A stretch of DNA of 64,000 nt, from positions 434,001 through 498,000 of the forward strand of contig NZ_CP058246.1 of assembly GCF_013388355.1 (NCBI RefSeq), read 5' to 3'. This DNA comes from Flavobacterium sp. LPB0248. Its GTDB lineage: Bacteria; Bacteroidota; Bacteroidia; Flavobacteriales; Flavobacteriaceae. Shown here in pieces: positions 54,626 through 63,704 of the stretch. Made by a program: the position numbers and the translations under genes. The first letter of the stretch is position 1. Each line of letters begins with the position of its first letter. Under the pieces are notes generated by a model. The model had not been told where the DNA came from and made no database searches. It saw only the letters and a list, made by a program, of their open reading frames with translations.

Positions 54626-54627
54626 GA

Positions 54628-55911
54628 TTAATTGTTTTTGATAGTTGGAAATTGAAGTTCGATAGCGCTTTGATTATAGCTGTGTGTCGCTTCTGCAAAT
54701 TGCTTTTTTATATCGATGGCCTGATTTAAAAAGCTGATATACGACCAATAACTCATATCGCCATTAGCATAACTTTTCTGAGCCGTTTCAATAATCTGAT
54801 CGGCATAATGCAAACCTTCATTTTGAAAATACGCTAAGTTTTTCTGCTGTTTTTTGAAATTGTTCTGTAATTCTTCTTTCTGCAGATTCAGCATCATTTT
54901 ATTTCGATCTAAAGCTAATTGCGATTGCGAGATACTGATTTCGGCTGCTTTAGCTTTTGTCGTATTAACACCACCAAATAACGGAATCTGCAATCCGGCT
55001 GTAAATCCTTGAAATAAAGATTCGGTATTGATGGTTTGAGCAAAATACCCTAATCCTACTTTGGGCGTACGCAAAGCTTTAAACGTTCCCGCTTCTTTTT
55101 GATAAACCGAAATCTGCTGCTGATAAAAATCGGTCATTAGCGTTTCTGCTTTTGTATTTTCCTGATTTTCTGCAAAGGTGTATTGCAAAACAGTATTAGA
55201 ATCTGGAATTACATTTTCATCTGTTTGGATAAAAAACTGCAATTGCTTCTGATAAATTGCCAAGTCATATTCTAACTGTGCTTTCTGCGTCTCAATTTCT
55301 TTTACTTTGGCTTTTGCGCTAATTACTTCAATATTCCCGCTTTCTCCTGTTTTAAAACGAAGTTCGGCGTTCTTCAAGAACTTCGTATAAATATCATTCA
55401 ATTCTGAGTTGAGTTTCTGGATTGAAACACCATACAAATATTGATAATAGGCCAATGTCACCGCTTTCTCAATTTCATACGAAGACAAAGCTTTTCGTTT
55501 CTCTGCCAGTTTTGCCAATTCTTCCTGCAATTGTCGGTTGGCTTTTGTAATATTCCCTAACGGAAAAAACTGCTGTACCGAAACATTATGATCGTAATCG
55601 GCACTATTAAACTGACCGCCTTGATATTGCACTTGCAACGGATCAGGCTGAAAAGCCGCTTTTTTGAGAACGGTTTGTTTTTCGATTTCTTTATCGGCGA
55701 TTTTTAAGTCGACGTTGTGCGATTTGGCTAGCTCTATTGCTTTTTCTAGACTTATGGATTGCTGTGCAAATGTTACTGTACTTGCTAGTAGAAATCCACT
55801 TAAACACAAAACCTTATTTGCTAATAGCAACTTATTTAACCGCAAAGTCCGCAAAGGATGCGCGAAGTTCGCAAAGATTATCTTTCTTAAACTGTATAAT
55901 AAATTTTTCAT
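54628..55911 (-). CDS. TolC family outer-membrane efflux protein
   Basis: This 427-residue outer-membrane channel of the metal pump has a signal peptide ending STVTFAQQ, then two repeats of the OEP helical-hairpin unit (ISLEKAIELAKSHNVDLKIADKEIEKQ near 50; QISISQSQLALDRNKMMLNLQKEELQNNFKKQQKNL near 335). I chose the ATG at 55911 (MKNLLYSL). The frame continues to 55974 (MGLTAKNAKVYAKHTKK), where it is wholly repeat-derived and overlaps the pump gene. Even with the shorter start, FANFAHPLRTLRLNK is written by the repeat. Its stop lies 2 bp before the adaptor start. Confidence 0.9.
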   Translation of the reverse strand: MKNLLYSLRKIIFANFAHPLRTLRLNKLLLANKVLCLSGFLLASTVTFAQQSISLEKAIELAKSHNVDLKIADKEIEKQTVLKKAAFQPDPLQVQYQGGQFNSADYDHNVSVQQFFPLGNITKANRQLQEELAKLAEKRKALSSYEIEKAVTLAYYQYLYGVSIQKLNSELNDIYTKFLKNAELRFKTGESGNIEVISAKAKVKEIETQKAQLEYDLAIYQKQLQFFIQTDENVIPDSNTVLQYTFAENQENTKAETLMTDFYQQQISVYQKEAGTFKALRTPKVGLGYFAQTINTESLFQGFTAGLQIPLFGGVNTTKAKAAEISISQSQLALDRNKMMLNLQKEELQNNFKKQQKNLAYFQNEGLHYADQIIETAQKSYANGDMSYWSYISFLNQAIDIKKQFAEATHSYNQSAIELQFPTIKNN

Positions 55912-55968
55912 TTTCTTTAAATTTTTCTTTGTGTGCTTTGCGTAAACCTTAGCGTTCTTTGCGGTTAA
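55837..55968. repeat. Family B palindromic repeat spanning the pump 3' end and the TolC 5' end
   Basis: The arms TTAACCGCAAAGTCCGCAAA (55837-55856) and TAGCGTTCTTTGCGGTTAA (55950-55968) face each other. Internal words are GAAGTTCGCAAAGATT and GTGCTTTGCGTAAACC. The element encodes the final residues of the pump (FNRKER) and most of the first 45 residues of the longest TolC frame. Confidence 0.88.
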
Positions 55969-58900
55969 ACCCACGCTCCAACAATAAATACAAAATCGGC
56001 AAAACGATTAAGGTTAATAAAGTTGCCGAGATTAATCCGCCGATTACTACGGTCGCTAGAGGTTTTTGTACTTCTGCTCCTCCACTTGTAGATAAGGCCA
56101 TTGGCAAAAATCCTAATGAAGCTACTGCTGCAGTCATTAAAACAGGACGCAAACGAGTTTTGGTTCCGATAAGAACGCGCTGAAACGGATCTAAAATTCC
56201 TTCTGTCTTTAATTGATTGAAATACGAAATCAATACAATTCCGTTCAAAACTGCTATTCCGAATAAGGCGATAAACCCAATTCCGGCAGAAATACTAAAC
56301 GGCATTCCTCTCAGCGAAAGCGCAAAAACACCTCCGATCGCCGATAGCGGAATCGCACTAAAAATCAGCAATGCTTGTTTGGCACTTTTGAAAGTGAAAT
56401 ACAGCAAGACCAAAATTAGTCCCAAAGCAATTGGCAAAGCTACAGAAAGTCTTTTTGAAGCTTCAATCAGATTTTCGAATTGTCCACCGTAAGTCACATA
56501 ATAACCCGCTGGAAGTTTAAAGCTTTTATCCAATTTTGCCTGGATTTCTTCGACTACACTTTTAATGTCTCTTCCGCGAACATTCAATCCAACCGTAATT
56601 CTTCTTTTTCCGTCTTCGCGGATAACTTGCACAGGACCTTGTTCATAATCAACAGAAGCAACCTGAGAAAGCGGCACTTGCTGTCCACTCGGAAGCGGAA
56701 TAAACAAATTACTGACATCTGTAATATCAGCACGATTATTTTCGTCCATTCTTACTACCACATCAAATCTCTTGCTTTCGTCATAAATCTTTCCAGCTAC
56801 TTCTCCCGCAAAAGAGGAACGAATAATTTGATTGATATCTGAAATATTCAGTCCGTACAACGCGATTTTATCATAATCGTATTTGATGGTAATTTGAGGC
56901 AATCCTGTTACTTTATCAGCTTTTAAATCACCTATTCCGTCGATTCCTTTTATTTTCGAAATCAATTCCGTCGCTTTAGCATCTAAGATTTCCAAATCGT
57001 CACCAAAAATCTTGATCGCAATATCAGAACGGCTTCCCGTCATTAGCTCATTAAAACGCATCTGAATAGGCTGAGAAATTTCGATATTGGCTCCAGGAAT
57101 AATCTCCATTTCCTCTTTCATGGCATTGGCCAATTCTTCCCAATTATGATATTTGCCTTTCCATTCTTTTTTGTCTTTTAAAACAATAATTAAATCCCCA
57201 CTCTCTATTGGCATCGGATCCGTCGGGATTTCACCACTTCCTATTTTGGTGACAATCGTTTTAATTTCTGGGAATTTAGCTTTTAAAATCTGTTCGTATT
57301 TGGTTGTAGTTTCCACCATCTGCGTAAGCGAACTTCCCGTCATAATCGTAGCATTGATTGCCAAATCGCCTTCTTCGATTGTCGGAATAAATTCGCCTCC
57401 CATATTTTGAAAAACAATAAAGGCAAAAGCAAATAACCCAATCGCAACAGAAAGCACTACTTTTTTAAACTCTAAAGCTTTTTTCAACAAAGGCGTATAA
57501 CGGCTTTCTAGCCATGCAATCATGCGATCACTGAAGTTTTCTTTGTGTTCTGTTTTTTTAGAAAGAAACAAAGCACTCATCATCGGAATATAAGTCAGCG
57601 AAAGAATAAATGCACCAATAATGGCAAAACCAACCGTCATCGCCATTGGTTTAAACATTTTTCCTTCGGTTCCAATTAAAGCTAGAATTGGCAGATACAC
57701 AATCAAGATAATTATCTCACCAAAAGCGGCGCTGTTTCTAATTTTTGAAGCCGAATTATAAACCTCAGCATCCATTTCTTCCTGCGTTAATTCTTTTTTG
57801 TTTTTGAATTGCTGCAGATGATGCATCGTGGCTTCGACAATGATGACGGCTCCGTCGACTATGATTCCAAAATCTATGGCACCTAAACTCATCAGGTTTC
57901 CGCTTACGCCAAAGGCATTCATTAAAATAACAGCAAATAGCATTGCTAGTGGAATTACAGAAGCAACGATTAATCCCGCTCGAAGATTTCCTAAGAATAA
58001 AATCAGAACGAAAATAACGATTAACGCTCCTTCTAATAAATTCTTCGCAACCGTTCTAATAGAATTGTCTACCAGTTTTCCTCTGTCAATAAAAGCCTCG
58101 GCAACAACGCCTTCTGGAAGGCTTTTGTTAATCTGAGCCATTTTTTCGTGAACGCGATTTACAACAGCACTAGAATTCTCTCCTTTGAGCATTAAAACCA
58201 TTCCGGAAACAATTTCTCCTTTTCCGTCTTTGGTTGAAGCGCCATAACGCAACGCTACTCCTTCGCGTACTTGCGCCACGTTACGCACCAAAACTGGCGA
58301 TCCGTTTCGGTTTTTAACTACAACATTTTCAAGGTCTTTTATGCCTTTTGCCATTCCGACACCTCGAATAAAATAAGTGTACTGATCTTTTTCGATGTAT
58401 GCTCCACCTGTATTTTGATTGTTTTTTTCTAAAGCATCAAAAATTTCAGTGATCGTTACACCGAGACTGTTCAGCATATTCGGATTTACGGCAATTTCGA
58501 ACTGTTTCAATTTTCCGCCCCAAGTACTTACGTCGGCAACACCTCGGATTCCCTGCAATTGCGGAATAATAATCCAATCCTGAATGGTTCGCAGTTCTAC
58601 AGCGCTGTATTTGTTTTCGTACCCTTTTTTAGCATAAACATCATATTGGTAAATTTCTCCCAATCCTGTAGAAATTGGCGCTAATTCTGGAGAATTTACA
58701 TAATCTGGTATATTTTCTTCGGCTTGTTTTAAGCGTTGAAAAATCTGCTCGCGCGCCCAATAAATATCAACATCATCCTCAAAGACAACAGTAACAACCG
58801 ATAGTCCAAAACGGGAAATACTACGGAGTTCAATAATATTAGGAACTGTCTTAACCGCTCTTTCTAAAGGATATGTAATTAATTGTTCGACTTCCTGACT

Positions 58901-59071
58901 TGCCAATGTTGGCGCCGTTGTAATAATCTGAACCTGATTGTTGGTTACATCTGGTAGCGCGTCGAGCGGTAAATTTTTAAGCGAATAGCTTCCCCAAGCA
59001 ATAAGCACTAGGGTAAATAGTAGTATAACGAATTTGTTTCGTATACTAAACTGAATGATTTTATCTAACAT
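55949..59071 (-). CDS. CusA/CzcA family RND heavy-metal efflux pump
   Basis: This 1040-residue inner-membrane antiporter drives metal ions out through the adaptor and TolC. It starts MLDKIIQFSIRNKFVILLF, the normal family start, so 59071 is preferred over 59089. Twelve membrane helices and two large periplasmic loops are present. The proton-relay TM4 motif is SLGAIDFGIIVDGAVIIVE, and the family segments PDVTNNQVQIITTAPTLASQEVEQLITYPLE and GEFIPTIEEGDL are clear. The metal specificity (monovalent or divalent) cannot be told. The C-terminal residues after LLLERG derive from a repeat. Confidence 0.94.
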   Translation of the reverse strand: MLDKIIQFSIRNKFVILLFTLVLIAWGSYSLKNLPLDALPDVTNNQVQIITTAPTLASQEVEQLITYPLERAVKTVPNIIELRSISRFGLSVVTVVFEDDVDIYWAREQIFQRLKQAEENIPDYVNSPELAPISTGLGEIYQYDVYAKKGYENKYSAVELRTIQDWIIIPQLQGIRGVADVSTWGGKLKQFEIAVNPNMLNSLGVTITEIFDALEKNNQNTGGAYIEKDQYTYFIRGVGMAKGIKDLENVVVKNRNGSPVLVRNVAQVREGVALRYGASTKDGKGEIVSGMVLMLKGENSSAVVNRVHEKMAQINKSLPEGVVAEAFIDRGKLVDNSIRTVAKNLLEGALIVIFVLILFLGNLRAGLIVASVIPLAMLFAVILMNAFGVSGNLMSLGAIDFGIIVDGAVIIVEATMHHLQQFKNKKELTQEEMDAEVYNSASKIRNSAAFGEIIILIVYLPILALIGTEGKMFKPMAMTVGFAIIGAFILSLTYIPMMSALFLSKKTEHKENFSDRMIAWLESRYTPLLKKALEFKKVVLSVAIGLFAFAFIVFQNMGGEFIPTIEEGDLAINATIMTGSSLTQMVETTTKYEQILKAKFPEIKTIVTKIGSGEIPTDPMPIESGDLIIVLKDKKEWKGKYHNWEELANAMKEEMEIIPGANIEISQPIQMRFNELMTGSRSDIAIKIFGDDLEILDAKATELISKIKGIDGIGDLKADKVTGLPQITIKYDYDKIALYGLNISDINQIIRSSFAGEVAGKIYDESKRFDVVVRMDENNRADITDVSNLFIPLPSGQQVPLSQVASVDYEQGPVQVIREDGKRRITVGLNVRGRDIKSVVEEIQAKLDKSFKLPAGYYVTYGGQFENLIEASKRLSVALPIALGLILVLLYFTFKSAKQALLIFSAIPLSAIGGVFALSLRGMPFSISAGIGFIALFGIAVLNGIVLISYFNQLKTEGILDPFQRVLIGTKTRLRPVLMTAAVASLGFLPMALSTSGGAEVQKPLATVVIGGLISATLLTLIVLPILYLLLERGFNRKER

Positions 59072-59179
59072 TTGAATATATAATGACATGAGAAATTAGA
59101 CAAGTAAATTGTCTGTAAATGTGTGGAAAGTCCACAACTCTCTCGCCCATTTCCTAAAATATAGGAACAGGCATAATCA

Positions 59180-59503
59180 TTATACTATTTGAGGTGGCTG
59201 CCAAATACTTCCGTAGAAATTGGAAATAAAAACAGAATTGTAACTCGGTAAGGCAATTGAAATTTGATTGTAAGTTTTAGGGAATTCAAAACTTACAGCA
59301 GAATGGTAGCTTAAAACTTGTGCTCCACAGCAGTTGCAGACACAAAAAGGAGAACATAAATCATTGTTTTTGTCGTGCGAATGATTGTCTTCTGAAGCAA
59401 ACTGGGCGGTTTTATGCATAGTGCTGTTTACTTCCATATCCGCACATGGCATATTAGATAATGCCAGCAGGTAAATTGATAATATGATTGTTATCCATTT
59501 CAT
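59180..59503 (-). CDS. Small Cys/His-rich exported protein (DUF6660-like)
   Basis: This 107-residue protein has an N-terminal hydrophobic signal (MKWITIILSIYLLALSNMPC) and a His/Cys-rich centre (NHSHDKNNDLCSPFCVCNCCGAQ). It lies first in the metal-export operon, 108 bp before the pump gene. Small proteins of this type are often found upstream of Cus/Czc pumps in Flavobacteriia, and I recall the DUF6660 label for them, without certainty. A periplasmic metal-binding or sensing role is an inference from the cysteines. The ATG at 59503 is chosen because the frame upstream to 59548 lacks a signal. Confidence 0.7.
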   Translation of the reverse strand: MKWITIILSIYLLALSNMPCADMEVNSTMHKTAQFASEDNHSHDKNNDLCSPFCVCNCCGAQVLSYHSAVSFEFPKTYNQISIALPSYNSVFISNFYGSIWQPPQIV

Positions 59504-59800
59504 AGTGGTAAAAGTACGATTATTTTTTAAATTGATAATTAATGGCAATAATTCCTAAAAAGAAAAATACTTAAAAATATCCTAAAATTATTTTTAAAGC
59601 TTTTATCATTTTCTCATTTAATTTTTGTCGGAGGTAAGAAAATTTCGTTAACTTTAACACTAATTAACACATTATTAAGCCTTAACCTTTAATTATAATA
59701 CAAACCTATATCGCATACCAATAAAAAGATTCCCACAATAGCATTAGTACATATTTATTTTTCGCAGTTTAATTAATTAACATTAAAAACACTCTAATCA

Positions 59801-60922
59801 ATGAAATGTAATACACTAATATCAGCCTTTTTATTACTATTCAGCATGCAAATTTTTGCGCAGGTTTATACCGATAAAATTGTAGGTAAAAAAAATGAAG
59901 ATTTAAAAGATAGTCTTAAAGTCGAAAAATACCCTTACGCACTACCAATCTGGGGAGAAAAAGTAGCACAGAAAGGCTATAAACTTCCATACTCTGCAGG
60001 AGTTTCTGTTAATTATTTTTGGCAGGAATCTGAAATTGTTATTAATGATTTAAATATTGGTTTTAATCATGGCCCTCAATATAATTTAGATGAAATTGTA
60101 CGATTTGATAAATCAACAGTTGAAGCTGGTGCGCTAACGATTAGACCTGATGTATGGCTGCTTCCCTTTTTAAATATTTATGGAATTTTTGGAAAAGCCA
60201 AAACTTCAACTAAAATCAATGCTGGCATTTGGGTGCCAGACGCAGATAATAATTGGTCTGAAATTGCCAATTTTAGCACTAAAGCCAATTTTGACGCTAC
60301 CACTTTTGGTATAGGTATGACGCCAACAATTGGTATTGGCGGTGGTTGGTTTGCTCTGGATATGAACATGGCTTGGACCGATATTAGTTCTCTTGACAAA
60401 CCTGCATTCTCTTATATTTTTGGTCCGAGATTAGGTAAAACATTTAAATTCAATAAACCAGACACCAATATAGCGGTTTGGGTTGGAGCTTTTAGAGTTC
60501 ATATTTCTGGAGATACCAATGGAGATTTGCCTTTATCTGATTTTATTGATCTAAGTAGTGCCCAAGCTAAAGTAGACAGCGGACTTCAAAAAGTATCTGA
60601 CAATCAGACAAAAGTAGATAACTGGTGGGATGGTTTGACTCCAGCTGAACAAAAAAATCCGGTTAATATTGCTAAACATAACACTGCCGATAGAGCTTTA
60701 GATAGAGCAGGAACATTCTTAGCAACCCTAGACGGAGCATTAAGCACAGCTTCAGATTCATCGGTTCAATATTCACTTCAAAAAAGACCAAAAGATATGT
60801 GGAACTTTATTATAGGATCTCAATATCAATTCAGCCGACACGTTATGTTTCGCGCAGAAGCCGGTTTCTTAGGTTCACGCACACAAGTTCTGGGCAGTCT
60901 TCAGTATCGTTTTGGACTTTAA
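59801..60922 (+). CDS. Outer-membrane beta-barrel protein of unknown function
   Basis: This 373-residue secreted protein has a signal peptide (SMQIFAQ) and alternating beta strands rich in aromatic residues (AGVSVNYFWQESEIVINDLNIGFN, FGIGMTPTIGIGGGWFALDMNMAWTD, IAVWVGAFRVHISG). An internal helical hairpin at about 250-310 (SSAQAKVDSGLQKVSDNQTKVDNWWDGLTPAEQKN) follows, and it ends with a terminal Phe-Gly-Leu strand (GSLQYRFGL). It looks like a porin-type barrel with a periplasmic or extracellular helical insert. I do not know its substrate. The next barrel gene follows 12 bp later. Confidence 0.75.
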   Translation: MKCNTLISAFLLLFSMQIFAQVYTDKIVGKKNEDLKDSLKVEKYPYALPIWGEKVAQKGYKLPYSAGVSVNYFWQESEIVINDLNIGFNHGPQYNLDEIVRFDKSTVEAGALTIRPDVWLLPFLNIYGIFGKAKTSTKINAGIWVPDADNNWSEIANFSTKANFDATTFGIGMTPTIGIGGGWFALDMNMAWTDISSLDKPAFSYIFGPRLGKTFKFNKPDTNIAVWVGAFRVHISGDTNGDLPLSDFIDLSSAQAKVDSGLQKVSDNQTKVDNWWDGLTPAEQKNPVNIAKHNTADRALDRAGTFLATLDGALSTASDSSVQYSLQKRPKDMWNFIIGSQYQFSRHVMFRAEAGFLGSRTQVLGSLQYRFGL

Positions 60923-60934
60923 TTCAGAAATCAT

Positions 60935-61699
60935 ATGAAAAAAGGTTTTCTGATCTTTATCGCTTTCTTTTGTATTACCACAGCACAATCCCAAGTCTTG
61001 ATTTCCTTGATATTTGGAGATAAACTCAATTCGGAGTTTTTAGAATTTGGTTTGGAAGGCGGTGCTAATTTTTCTACCATTTCCAATATGGGTTCTTCTG
61101 CTTTAAACCCAGGATTCAATCTTGGTTTTTACTTTGACTTTAGGTCTAAGAAAAATCCAGCTTGGATGATCAATACGGGAGTAATTGTAAAATCGCCTAT
61201 GGGCGCCAAAGATATTCCGGTGTATTCTTTGAATGATGAAAATTTGGATAATACTTTTGCTGGCGGGCATGTAAATCGTGAAATTCGTTATTTTAATGTT
61301 CCGATATTAATTAAATATCAATTTAAAAATAACATCTACCTTAAAGCTGGTCCACAATTTGGTTTGTTAGCCAAAGCTTTTGATGAGTTTACAAAAGAAA
61401 TCAACAATGATGACGTCGTTTACAAGAAAAACATCAGAGATCAAATTCATGTTATAGATGCTGGACTTGCCTTTGGCGCAGGTTATCATATGAATGTTGG
61501 TCATGGTTTAAATATTACCGTTCAATACTACTTGGGACTTGTCACTGTAATGAAAGGAGATGGTCCAAACAATCAATACAACAGATCTTTGTATGTTACT
61601 GCGGGATTGCCAATTGGAAAAGGAAAAGCAGCTCAGAAAAGAGCAGAAAAAGAAGCTGAATTAAATAAAGTGGTGCTTCCTGAAGACGAGAAAAAATAG
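60935..61699 (+). CDS. Outer-membrane beta-barrel protein, PorT/OmpW-type
   Basis: This 254-residue protein has a signal peptide (CITTAQSQ), then a barrel with EFGLEGGANFSTISNMGSSALNPGFNLGFYFDF near the start. That is the pattern of the outer-membrane beta-barrel domain common in Bacteroidota. FNVPILIKYQFKNNIYLKAGPQFGLLAKA is diagnostic. A basic-acidic tail (KGKAAQKRAEKEAELNK) follows the last strand. It is co-transcribed with the preceding barrel gene. Confidence 0.8.
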   Translation: MKKGFLIFIAFFCITTAQSQVLISLIFGDKLNSEFLEFGLEGGANFSTISNMGSSALNPGFNLGFYFDFRSKKNPAWMINTGVIVKSPMGAKDIPVYSLNDENLDNTFAGGHVNREIRYFNVPILIKYQFKNNIYLKAGPQFGLLAKAFDEFTKEINNDDVVYKKNIRDQIHVIDAGLAFGAGYHMNVGHGLNITVQYYLGLVTVMKGDGPNNQYNRSLYVTAGLPIGKGKAAQKRAEKEAELNKVVLPEDEKK

Positions 61700-61721
61700 C
61701 CTTTTATAATTCAATATATAT

Positions 61722-61925
61722 TTCGCTCCGCTGGAGCTTTTGACTATTTTTACTATTGTTTTCTATAAATATTTCGTCCCTCTGGGACTACTTCTAGATT
61801 GTTTTTACATTTTAACACCTGAATTCCAAACTTTATGCTTTTAAAAAGGCTTCGGAGAAGCTGAATATTTATAGCAATAATTTTATAAGTATCCGAAAAG
61901 CTCCAAAGGGGCGACACTTCTTTTC
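61722..61925. repeat. Interspersed repeat cluster, family I (GCTCCnnnGGAGC)
   Basis: Three short hairpin-like words occur in the 236-bp convergent gap: TTTCGCTCCGCTGGAGCTTT, ATTTCGTCCCTCTGGGACT and AAAGCTCCAAAGGGGCGA. ATAAATATTT/AATATTTATA words lie between them. The outer two face each other as rough inverse copies. No gene was seen. Confidence 0.65.
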
Positions 61926-61935
61926 AGTAAACCTC

Positions 61936-62523
61936 CTATTCCTGATTTATTTCTTTTATAAACTCCAAAATTTCTTCGGTAGTTAAAACAAAATCTGGTA
62001 CAGTGTGCAAAATGGCATTATTGGGCATAAAAGGCATATCTGCAGAAAGCGGATTCTGTACAACGCTTATTCCGCCAGCTGTTTGAATTGCTCTCGATCC
62101 AACTGTTCCATCCGAATTGGAACCAGAAAGTAAAATACCAACTAAATTTTCACCATAAACCTCTGCAGCAGACTCAAAAGAAACATCTATACTTGGTCTG
62201 CTGTAGTTTATTTTTTCTGAAGTGTCTAAAGACAAGGTTTCGTTTTTTTCAAATAATAAATGATAATTAGAAGGCGCGATATAAATAAATCCTGGTTTCA
62301 GTTTTACTTTATCTTCTACTTCTTTTACGCCTATTTTTGATTTTAAAGCGATTAAGTCTTCTAAAGTTTGTTCGTCTGAGTTTTTTCTGTGAACAACAAT
62401 AACAATTGCAAAAGAAACCGCTTGATCTAAAAATGGCAAAATCTGCAATAATGCCTGCAAACTTCCAGCCGAACCTCCAATTATAACTACTTTACAATTT
62501 GTTATTCTTTTATTTTCCTCCAT
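61936..62523 (-). CDS. cheB: CheB-type protein-glutamate methylesterase, single domain
   Basis: This 195-residue protein is the catalytic CheB domain alone, without a receiver. The nucleophile is S18 (IIGGSAGSLQALLQIL), the histidine is H45 (VIVVHRKNSD) and the aspartate is in LLSGSNSDGTVG. It would demethylate or deamidate glutamates on a receptor-like partner, but no chemoreceptor is in the window. Its start overlaps the cheR gene by 22 bp, so it is translationally coupled. Regulation presumably comes from the adjoining response regulators. Confidence 0.9.
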   Translation of the reverse strand: MEENKRITNCKVVIIGGSAGSLQALLQILPFLDQAVSFAIVIVVHRKNSDEQTLEDLIALKSKIGVKEVEDKVKLKPGFIYIAPSNYHLLFEKNETLSLDTSEKINYSRPSIDVSFESAAEVYGENLVGILLSGSNSDGTVGSRAIQTAGGISVVQNPLSADMPFMPNNAILHTVPDFVLTTEEILEFIKEINQE

Positions 62524-63314
62524 ATTTTCTCCTTATCAAATTGTTTGTATTTGGTTTGAGATATAGAATACTTTATAGTTTCTTTTGTTCCGAGAGCTAA
62601 AAAGCCTAAAACGGCCAGACTGTCATCAAAAAGATTGACTACTCTTTTCTGCAGATTATTGTCAAAATAAATTAAAACATTGCGGCATAAAATGAGGTCA
62701 AATTCATTGAACGAAGTATCTGAAACCAGATTATGCTGCGAGAAAACCATTTTCTCCGATAGGTTTTCATTAAATTTTGCAAACCCATAATTGGCAATAT
62801 AATAATCTGAAAAATCTTCCTGACCGCCAGCTTCACGGTAATTATCGGCGTAATCTTTTATCATTCTCAACGGAAAAATACCGCTTTTGGCTGTTTCCAA
62901 AACTGTTGCGTTTATATCGGTTGCATACAATAATGATTTATGCAGCAAACCTTCTTCTTTGAGCATAATAGCCATCGAATAGACTTCTTCTCCCGTAGAA
63001 CAGCCAGCATGCCAGATTCTAATAAAAGGTTTTGTTCCCAGTAAAGGAAGAATTTCTTTTCGAAGGGTTTGATAAAAAGACGGATCACGAAACATCTCTG
63101 TAACGTTAACCGTTATTTCGTCAATCATTTTTTTACAATATTCTGGATCGGTGCGGACTTTAGACAGAAATTCATGAAAATACTTGAATCCATCTAAAGT
63201 AAATACCCTGCTTACACGTCTTTTAAGTGATGCTCTTGAATAACTTCCAAAATCAAAACCATAATATTCGTAAACTTCATTAATGAGAGTTTCTAATTCA
63301 ATATCTTCAATCAT
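62502..63314 (-). CDS. cheR: CheR-type protein-glutamate methyltransferase
   Basis: This 270-residue S-adenosylmethionine-dependent methyltransferase has the N-terminal CheR domain (YYGFDFGSYSRASLKRRVSRVF), the SAM-binding motif IWHAGCSTGEEVYSMAIML and the LCRNVLIYF motif. Loops TEMFRDPSFYQTLRKEILP also fit. It methylates receptor glutamates in chemotaxis systems, but here it stands with cheB and single receivers. The target may be a hybrid kinase, as in related Bacteroidota modules. Confidence 0.9.
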   Translation of the reverse strand: MIEDIELETLINEVYEYYGFDFGSYSRASLKRRVSRVFTLDGFKYFHEFLSKVRTDPEYCKKMIDEITVNVTEMFRDPSFYQTLRKEILPLLGTKPFIRIWHAGCSTGEEVYSMAIMLKEEGLLHKSLLYATDINATVLETAKSGIFPLRMIKDYADNYREAGGQEDFSDYYIANYGFAKFNENLSEKMVFSQHNLVSDTSFNEFDLILCRNVLIYFDNNLQKRVVNLFDDSLAVLGFLALGTKETIKYSISQTKYKQFDKEKIWRKIKE

Positions 63315-63321
63315 AATTCAT

Positions 63322-63687
63322 TTAAATTTCTCCCAAGATGTGAAGTAATTTATCTACATCTACAGGTTTTGAGATGTATGCATCTGCTCCGGCTTGTAAA
63401 CATTTTTCTTTATCTCCTGCCATAGCTTGCGCTGTTACGGCAACTACAAAAGTATTCTCTTGTGAGGGAATGGCTTTAATAAGTGGAATCGCCTCGTAAC
63501 CGTCCATTTCTGGCATCATCATATCCAATAAAACGGCATCAATTGAGTTATCTTTTGCTAATATTTTCAGGGCTTCTTCGGCACTTAAACAAGACAAACA
63601 GTCAAAAGATTTTGCTTTTAAAGTATTTACTAAAGCAAAAATATTTCTAGAATCGTCATCTACAATCAATACTTTTTTCTTTTCCAT
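63322..63687 (-). CDS. Single-domain response regulator
   Basis: This 121-residue stand-alone receiver has the acidic pocket VLIVDDD, the phospho-acceptor D55 in [12 protein letters not shown], a VVAVTAQA threonine and the ISKPVDVDK lysine. There is no output domain, so it works as a phosphorylated partner or phosphate sink. It is 17 bp after the next receiver gene and 7 bp before cheR, so all are one operon. Confidence 0.9.
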   Translation of the reverse strand: MEKKKVLIVDDDSRNIFALVNTLKAKSFDCLSCLSAEEALKILAKDNSIDAVLLDMMMPEMDGYEAIPLIKAIPSQENTFVVAVTAQAMAGDKEKCLQAGADAYISKPVDVDKLLHILGEI

Positions 63688-63704
63688 GTACAGTATTTTT
63701 AAGA

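Noticed and set aside
55912..55974. N-terminal extension of TolC starting MGLTAKNAK
   Set aside because: It is repeat-encoded and overlaps the pump gene, and a start at 55911 leaves a usable signal peptide. It is kept as an alternative because translation from it cannot be excluded.
56480..56842. 120-residue plus-strand frame antisense to the RND pump gene
   Set aside because: It is a shadow of the pump coding sequence in another frame, with no signal, promoter or family motif.
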